Below are positions 23,106 to 28,064 of a DNA stretch of 28,064 nt, piece after piece. Position numbers and translations under genes: made by a program. Under the pieces are notes generated by a model. That model was not told where the DNA came from and did not search any database. It was given only the letters and a program-made list of their open reading frames with translations. Every line of letters starts with the position of its first letter. Position 1 is the stretch's first letter. The DNA is from JAZQHR01 sp045540815 (GTDB lineage Bacteria; Bacillota; Clostridia; UMGS1810): positions 1 through 28,064 of the forward strand of contig JAZQHY010000002.1 of NCBI GenBank assembly GCA_045540815.1, in the 5' to 3' direction.

Positions 23106-25049
23106 TTGATAGGAAAAATACTTGGCGGACGCTATGAAATATTAGAAAAAATCGGCAGCGGCGGTATGTCTGTTGTATACAGAGCACACTGTCTAAAGCT
23201 TAACAGAGATGTTGCGGTAAAGGTGCTTAGAAATGACCTGGATGGCAGCGATGATTTTATAAAAAGATTTAATGTGGAGGCGCAGGCTGCTGCAAGCCTA
23301 ACTCATCCAAATATTGTTTCTGTGTATGACGTTGGCTCTGAAAACGATACGCACTACATAGTTATGGAGCTTGTTACAGGTGTAACCTTAAAAGAATATA
23401 TAAAGTGCAAGACAGTACTTAAGTGGCAGGAAGCTCTTAAAATAGGACAAAAAATAGCTGGTGCACTTGAGGAAGCACATTCAAAACACATTGTTCACAG
23501 GGATATTAAACCGCAAAATATCATTGTGACCACCGAAGGCAATATCAAGGTTACAGACTTTGGTATTGCAAAAGCTGCAACTACGGCTACTGTATCTATA
23601 GATAACGATGTTCTTGGTTCTGTTCATTATATTTCTCCTGAACAGGCTCGCGGTGGATATGTAGATGAAAAATCAGACATATATTCTCTTGGTATTGTAA
23701 TGTACGAAATGCTTACAGGTAAAGTGCCGTTTGAAGGTGAAACTCCGGTAGCTGTTGCTATGAAGCATATTGAAGAAACTCCTGTTTCCCCAAGAACTTT
23801 AAATAGCGAAATACCTGAGGGTATCGAAGCAATTGTACTTAAGGCTATAAACAAAGAAACAAGATTCAGATATCAAACTGTAGGCGAGATGAAAGATGAT
23901 TTGGATATTGCAGCAAAAGACCCAACTGCTGTGTATATTCCTGAAAATATACCTGATGATGCTCCTACGCAGAAAGTTCCTACGCTTAGAACTAAAGAAG
24001 TTATTTTAAATCTTGGACCAAATGGTCCTGAATACACTGATGCATCTGTTAAAAGGGAAAAACCGTCGAATGGTAAAAAGCTTTCAAGTAAAGATAAAAA
24101 GACAATACTTCTTGCTGTGATTGCATCTGTACTTATAGTATTATGCGGAAGTCTTTTTGTTGCTAACGCACTTTATGATTTCTCGATTTTCTCTTTCTCT
24201 AACAGCGAAGAGCTTGTGCCAAATCTTGTTGGTATGACTATTGACGAGGCTAAAGAAGAAATTAAAGGCACAAAATTTACACTTGTTGAGGGTGAAAAGC
24301 GTTCAAGTTCTGAATATGATGAGGGCGTTATAATCGAGCAAAATCCTAAAGCAAAAAGAACTGTAAAAGATAATACTGAAATTACAGTTGTAATTAGTGC
24401 CGGAAGCAAAGAAATTCAGCTTGACGATTACACCAATCAGGAATACAGAAGTGTTGAGCTTGAACTTAAACAGCTTGATTTAGATGTTAAGATAGTTTTT
24501 GAACAAGATGAAGAAATAGAAGAAAATTATATTATAAAACAATCGCCTGTTGCCGGCAAAACAATTAAAACAGGCGGAACCGTTACACTTTATGTAAGCG
24601 AGGGAAATCGCGAAGGTGAAACCACGGTTCCAAACCTTATTGGCAAGAGCGAAAGTGAAGCTAAAAAGCTTCTTCAGGATGCTGACCTTATTTTAGGAGA
24701 AGTAAGCACTGAAAAGTCATCAAAGGATAAAGATACTGTTATAAGACAAAGTGTTGCAGGTGGAGATTTTGTTGCTAAGAATACAAAAATAGATATCGTT
24801 CTTAGTGCAGGAAACACCGAAGGCGCAACCAACCAAAAAGAAAAAACACTTACAATATCACTTCCACAGGAAAAAGAACAGATTGATCTTAAGATAGTTG
24901 CGAACAATAAAACTGTTTATCAGGGTACAGTATATCCAAGCAAAACTCCAGAATTTACAAGAAAGTTTAAAGGCTCAAGTGTAGTTAAGTTTGATATTTA
25001 TATGGATGGAACTCTTGTGGGCAGTAAGACTATTGATTTTAGCGAATAG
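23106..25049 (+). CDS. prkC: PASTA-domain serine/threonine kinase PrkC (Stk1/PknB-like)
   Basis: A membrane kinase that senses muropeptides or lipid II. It starts with TTG at 23106 after a GGGGTG site. The kinase domain (about 10-270) has glycine loop GSGGMSVV, Lys39, Glu58, HRD 131-133 and DFG 151-153. A juxtamembrane linker leads to one membrane helix (about 333-357), then three PASTA repeats outside: about 368-435, 436-502 and 503-571. The second lacks the usual VPN-start (it begins IQLDDYTNQ), so it is degenerate. An additional ~75-residue C-terminal domain (572-647) follows, beta-rich and not PASTA. The 647-residue length is close to the Bacillus protein. It pairs with prpC. Confidence 0.97.
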   Translation: MIGKILGGRYEILEKIGSGGMSVVYRAHCLKLNRDVAVKVLRNDLDGSDDFIKRFNVEAQAAASLTHPNIVSVYDVGSENDTHYIVMELVTGVTLKEYIKCKTVLKWQEALKIGQKIAGALEEAHSKHIVHRDIKPQNIIVTTEGNIKVTDFGIAKAATTATVSIDNDVLGSVHYISPEQARGGYVDEKSDIYSLGIVMYEMLTGKVPFEGETPVAVAMKHIEETPVSPRTLNSEIPEGIEAIVLKAINKETRFRYQTVGEMKDDLDIAAKDPTAVYIPENIPDDAPTQKVPTLRTKEVILNLGPNGPEYTDASVKREKPSNGKKLSSKDKKTILLAVIASVLIVLCGSLFVANALYDFSIFSFSNSEELVPNLVGMTIDEAKEEIKGTKFTLVEGEKRSSSEYDEGVIIEQNPKAKRTVKDNTEITVVISAGSKEIQLDDYTNQEYRSVELELKQLDLDVKIVFEQDEEIEENYIIKQSPVAGKTIKTGGTVTLYVSEGNREGETTVPNLIGKSESEAKKLLQDADLILGEVSTEKSSKDKDTVIRQSVAGGDFVAKNTKIDIVLSAGNTEGATNQKEKTLTISLPQEKEQIDLKIVANNKTVYQGTVYPSKTPEFTRKFKGSSVVKFDIYMDGTLVGSKTIDFSE

Positions 25050-25058
25050 AAGGTATTT

Positions 25059-25931
25059 ATGAAAAGCGGAATAATTATAAAAGGCATCGGCGGTTTTTAT
25101 TATGTGAAGACTGATGACGGAATAGTAGAATGCAGGGCACAGGGGAAATTTAGAAATAAATCTTTAAAACCTATGATAGGCGACAGGGTGGATATACTTA
25201 TTTCTGATGACAACACAGGCAGTGTTTCTAATATTTACAAAAGAAAAAATGAATTTATAAGACCTCCTGTAGCCAATGTTGACCAGTTAATACTTGTAGT
25301 TGCGGCTAAAAACCCTATGCCAGACCTTACGTTTATAGATAAAATGACTGTTATCGCTAATCATAAAACTGTTGAACTTATATTATGCATTAACAAAATT
25401 GACATCGGCATTGAAAATGCTGAAAAAATAAAATCTATATATGAAAACGCAGGTTTTAAGGTTATAGAAACAAGTACTATAGATGGTACTGGGATAGAAG
25501 ATGTCAAAGAGTACCTTGACGGTAAAATTACTGCATTTGCAGGATTTTCTGGTGTTGGAAAGTCAAGTATCTTAAATACGATTACAGATGCGAAAGCGGA
25601 AACAGGCGATATAAGTAAAAAACTTAAACGCGGTAAACATACTACAAGACACGTAGAGCTTTTTGAGTATAATGAAAATTCATATATTATGGATACGCCT
25701 GGTTTTAGTATGCTCGATTTGCCGTATATCAAGGCATCAGAACTAGAAAACTACTTTCCTGAATTTTCTAAGTATATTGGTACTTGTAAATTTGCTGGTT
25801 GTACACATACATCAGAGCCTGGTTGTAGTGTAAAAGATGCTGTTGATAATGGAACGATAAATCAAGAAAGATACAATCATTACGTGGAATTTTTTGCTAG
25901 ACTTAAAGATATTAAGGAGTGGGAACTATGA
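25059..25931 (+). CDS. rsgA: Ribosome small subunit-dependent GTPase RsgA
   Basis: RsgA (YloQ/CpgA) is a circularly permuted GTPase that checks late 30S maturation. In the 290 residues come an N-terminal OB fold (about 1-65), then the permuted G motifs: NKID (112-115, G4), GFSGVGKS (162-169, G1) and DTPG (212-215, G3). A C-terminal zinc knuckle has Cys243, Cys248, His250 and Cys256. It begins 9 bases after prkC; in Bacillus its homologue is phosphorylated by PrkC, consistent with the shared operon. Its stop overlaps the rpe start (ATGA). Confidence 0.97.
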   Translation: MKSGIIIKGIGGFYYVKTDDGIVECRAQGKFRNKSLKPMIGDRVDILISDDNTGSVSNIYKRKNEFIRPPVANVDQLILVVAAKNPMPDLTFIDKMTVIANHKTVELILCINKIDIGIENAEKIKSIYENAGFKVIETSTIDGTGIEDVKEYLDGKITAFAGFSGVGKSSILNTITDAKAETGDISKKLKRGKHTTRHVELFEYNENSYIMDTPGFSMLDLPYIKASELENYFPEFSKYIGTCKFAGCTHTSEPGCSVKDAVDNGTINQERYNHYVEFFARLKDIKEWEL

Positions 25932-26569
25932 TAAAAATTGCACCATCTATTTTATCGGCGGATTTTGCAAATCTTGAAAGAGATATAGAAAAAGTTAAAA
26001 ACGCAGGTGCAGACCTTTTGCACGTAGATGTGATGGACGGACATTTTGTACCAAACATATCTTTAGGCGTCCCTGTTGTAAAAAGTATAGATAAGGTTAC
26101 TGATATGATTTTAGATGTTCACTTAATGATTGAGCATCCCGAAAAATATGTCGAGCCGTTTCTAGACGCCGGTGCGGATATCATCACTGTGCATCACGAG
26201 GCTCAAATGGACTATGAAGCTGTAAAATCAGCTGTGAAATCACGTGGGAAACTTCTTGGAATATCTATAAGCCCTGATACTGATGCAAGTGTTATCGAAA
26301 AATACATAGACGATGTAGATATGGTGCTTGTTATGAGCGTTTATCCTGGCTTTGGCGGACAAAAATTTATCGAAGCATCACTTGATAAGGTGAGAAAAAT
26401 ACGCGAAATGTCAAAAGATATGACGATTGAAATTGATGGCGGTATCGGTCTTGACAATATTAAAAAAGTATATGATGCAGGTGTAAATATTGCCGTTGCA
26501 GGCTCAAGTGTATATGGTGCTGAAAATATAGATACTGTTATAGACGAATTTAAATCGAGGTGCAATTGA
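25928..26569 (+). CDS. rpe: Ribulose-phosphate 3-epimerase
   Basis: Rpe interconverts ribulose 5-phosphate and xylulose 5-phosphate. The 213-residue TIM-barrel protein has the metal ligands His32, Asp34, His65 and Asp170 in HVDVMDGHFVPN, LDVHLMI and IEIDGGIG. The PGFGGQKF phosphate loop is also clear. A GTG at 25919 is in frame, but the AAGGAG site (25914-25919) is eight bases before the ATG at 25928. It overlaps rsgA by four bases, which suggests translational coupling. Confidence 0.98.
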   Translation: MIKIAPSILSADFANLERDIEKVKNAGADLLHVDVMDGHFVPNISLGVPVVKSIDKVTDMILDVHLMIEHPEKYVEPFLDAGADIITVHHEAQMDYEAVKSAVKSRGKLLGISISPDTDASVIEKYIDDVDMVLVMSVYPGFGGQKFIEASLDKVRKIREMSKDMTIEIDGGIGLDNIKKVYDAGVNIAVAGSSVYGAENIDTVIDEFKSRCN

Positions 26570-26570
26570 T

Positions 26571-27197
26571 TTGAAAAGGGCACTTATAATAGTTAACGGC
26601 AAGGTTAACGATTACGATTTTTATAAAAACTACATAAAAGAAGATGATTTTATAATCTGCGCTGATGGTGGTATAAAGCATCTTAATGCGATAGGAAAAA
26701 CACCAGATGTTTTTGTAGGCGATTTTGATTCGTGCGATGTTTTTGAATTAGATGGTGAAATGGAAATTCAAAAGCATAATCCAATGAAAAATGACACTGA
26801 TACAAAGCTCGCCATAGATACTGCTTTTGAAAAAGGATATGAAAATATCGAAATTCTTGGCGGACTTGGAGGAAGGGTGGACCATCTTCTTGCAAATGTT
26901 TTTCTGCTAAAATATATACACGAAAATGGTGGCATAGGAAAAATTGTTGATGAAAAAAACACTATAATTCTTTTAACAGATACTGTATCTATTGCAAGAG
27001 AAGATGGGGCATTTGTTTCGCTCATACCAATTACCGAAAATCTTGAAGGTGTAACCAATACAGGACTTAAGTATCCGTTAAATGATTTTAATATGCGATT
27101 TGGCACTACACGTGGTATAAGCAATGAATTTTTAGATAACACTGCTGAGATTTCAATAAAAAAAGGACAGGCACTTGTAGTAATTTCAAAAGATTAA
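26571..27197 (+). CDS. thiN: Thiamine diphosphokinase
   Basis: ThiN (YloS) transfers pyrophosphate from ATP to thiamine, making the cofactor thiamine diphosphate. The 208-residue protein shows the N-terminal family motifs CADGGIKHL (residues 30-38), VGDFDS (49-54) and NDTDTKLAI, and the LGGLGGRVDHLLANV segment; the C-terminal beta-sandwich ends the protein. It has a TTG start with a GAGGTG site (26558-26563) inside rpe, and begins one base after the rpe stop. No TPP riboswitch can fit in that gap. It is the last gene of the cluster before the terminator. Confidence 0.95.
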   Translation: MKRALIIVNGKVNDYDFYKNYIKEDDFIICADGGIKHLNAIGKTPDVFVGDFDSCDVFELDGEMEIQKHNPMKNDTDTKLAIDTAFEKGYENIEILGGLGGRVDHLLANVFLLKYIHENGGIGKIVDEKNTIILLTDTVSIAREDGAFVSLIPITENLEGVTNTGLKYPLNDFNMRFGTTRGISNEFLDNTAEISIKKGQALVVISKD

Positions 27198-27206
27198 AAA
27201 ATAATA

Positions 27207-27245
27207 AAAAAAGCACAGACAAATATGATTTGCCTGTGCTTTTTT
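27207..27245. terminator. Bidirectional terminator between thiN and the AraC gene
   Basis: AAAAAAGCACAG (27207-27218) and CTGTGCTTTTTT (27234-27245) form a stem, extended inside by CAAAT/ATTTG. The A-run on one side and T-run on the other let it act in both directions. It lies just after the thiN stop and directly abuts the end of the minus-strand regulator gene. Confidence 0.92.
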
Positions 27246-28002
27246 ATTTGTAGTGAATATATAGCTTCGATGGCGGGCAACCATATACTTTTCTTACTAC
27301 TCTGCTAAAATATTTTGGGTCGTTAAATCCAGACATATCAGAAACCTCGTTTACAGTGTATTTTCCAGTTGAAAGAAGTTTTTCAGCATAGCTAAGTCGT
27401 AAATTCAATATATAAGATGAAGGAGTTTGATTGAAATTATCTACTGTGAGTTTTCTAAAATATGTGCTGCTCATATTTGACATTGATGATAACATTTCAA
27501 CAGATATATCCGGATTAGTAAAATTATTATTTATATATTCTATAGCTTTAAAAAAGTTTGTGTTTTTACGTGGGTTTTCTTTTTGTATTAGCTTGTCAAT
27601 TGAAGATAATATTTCGTATAATTTAGCCGTCGACTCGTAGTAGAAAGCTCTTTGTTTGCCATTCCATATATCATATGCTTTTTTAAAAACACTTTGAATT
27701 ATGTACTCTGAACTTATTGTATAGTTTTTTAAATCTAACAAATCATCAGAATAAAAATGTATAACTAATATCTCGTTTTTTTCAGGATATTCTGCATAAT
27801 ATCCTGTATTTGCCGGCATTAATAACACATCACCTGTATTTGTTTCTACGTTTGTATCGTTGATTTTAAAAATTGCATTTCCCTTAAGTCGATACGCAAG
27901 TGCGTGATATGGTCTTGCAGATACAAAAACATTTGATTTATCCCAAGACATTTTTTTGATTTCTAAAATTTTAAAGCATGAATTTGAATTTAATATATCC
28001 AT
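27244..28002 (-). CDS. AraC/XylS-family transcriptional regulator
   Basis: A 252-residue regulator. The N-terminal part (about 1-130) resembles a small cupin-type sensing domain (YHALAYRLKG, then GDVLLMPANTGYYAEYPE), as in regulators of sugar use. The C-terminal ~100 residues carry the two helix-turn-helix motifs of AraC: ISVEMLSSMSNMSSTYFRKL and YTVNEVSDMSGFNDPKYFSRVVRKVYGCPPSKL. The start has a weak GGTGAT site. It converges on thiN. Its target is likely a divergent gene beyond the window edge, which is inference; the ligand is unknown. Confidence 0.93.
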   Translation of the reverse strand: MDILNSNSCFKILEIKKMSWDKSNVFVSARPYHALAYRLKGNAIFKINDTNVETNTGDVLLMPANTGYYAEYPEKNEILVIHFYSDDLLDLKNYTISSEYIIQSVFKKAYDIWNGKQRAFYYESTAKLYEILSSIDKLIQKENPRKNTNFFKAIEYINNNFTNPDISVEMLSSMSNMSSTYFRKLTVDNFNQTPSSYILNLRLSYAEKLLSTGKYTVNEVSDMSGFNDPKYFSRVVRKVYGCPPSKLYIHYK

Positions 28003-28017
28003 ATTATCACCAATACT

Positions 28018-28046
28018 ATACTATCACTTGTAATTAATATAGTCAA
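28018..28046 (-). promoter_or_regulatory. Probable promoter of the AraC-family gene
   Basis: On the minus strand TTGACT (28046-28041), a 17-base spacer and TAGTAT (28023-28018) are seen. It would put the transcription start only about 8-10 bases before the ATG, leaving a very short leader. Moderate support only. Confidence 0.5.
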
Positions 28047-28064
28047 GTTTTGAAAAATCCACCT

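Noticed and set aside
1..28064. CRISPR array, transposon, prophage or tRNA gene
   Set aside because: No regularly spaced repeat, transposase-like frame, integrase or cloverleaf-like sequence was seen on either strand by eye.

Overview
The window looks like chromosome of an AT-rich, low-GC Gram-positive bacterium, most likely of the class Clostridia (Bacillota). The evidence is consensus TTGACA/TATAAT promoters, strong AGGAGG ribosome binding sites, a sporulation-type SigH sigma factor, RemA, a PASTA-domain PrkC kinase, and a cluster running from yicC to thiN that matches the well-known Bacillus gene order. I cannot name the genus. No rRNA, tRNA, CRISPR array, insertion sequence or phage gene was seen, and no stretch over 300 bases lacks a gene.

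Layout. 1-1880: end of a ribosomal protein operon (3' part of rplA, then rplJ-rplL with its own promoter, an L10-type autoregulatory leader and attenuator, and a terminator). 1925-4021: a two-gene unit with its own promoter, holding an unrecognised 572-residue protein with deacetylase/glycoside-hydrolase-like features and an overlapping 85-residue zinc-ribbon protein. 4047-6232: two minus-strand genes, an M18 aminopeptidase and sigH, each with its own promoter. 6271-11810: a plus-strand run of ispF, fhs, tsaE, tsaB, rpiB, a small integral membrane protein and metK. 11825-13172: a hairpin, then an unrecognised membrane-anchored protein with a glycosyltransferase-2-like motif, overlapping a TIGR01212 radical SAM gene. 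13187-27245: the long conserved cluster yicC-remA-gmk-rpoZ-priA-def-fmt-yugP-rsmB-rlmN-prpC-prkC-rsgA-rpe-thiN, closed by a bidirectional terminator. 27244-28046: a convergent AraC-family regulator with its promoter at the window edge.

How the genes fit together. Most are information-processing or central-metabolism genes. Fhs makes the 10-formyl-THF that Fmt uses to formylate initiator tRNA, and Def later removes the formyl group. TsaE and TsaB take part in t6A tRNA modification; RsmB and RlmN methylate rRNA; RsgA matures the 30S subunit; PrpC and PrkC form a phosphatase/kinase pair. MetK supplies SAM to RsmB, RlmN and the radical SAM enzymes. The parts least explained by known biology are the 2029-3980 pair, the 11863-12222 protein with its hairpin-covered ribosome binding site, and the extra C-terminal domain of PrkC. 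I did not find a clear, complete undescribed system; the 2029-3980 pair is the best candidate.
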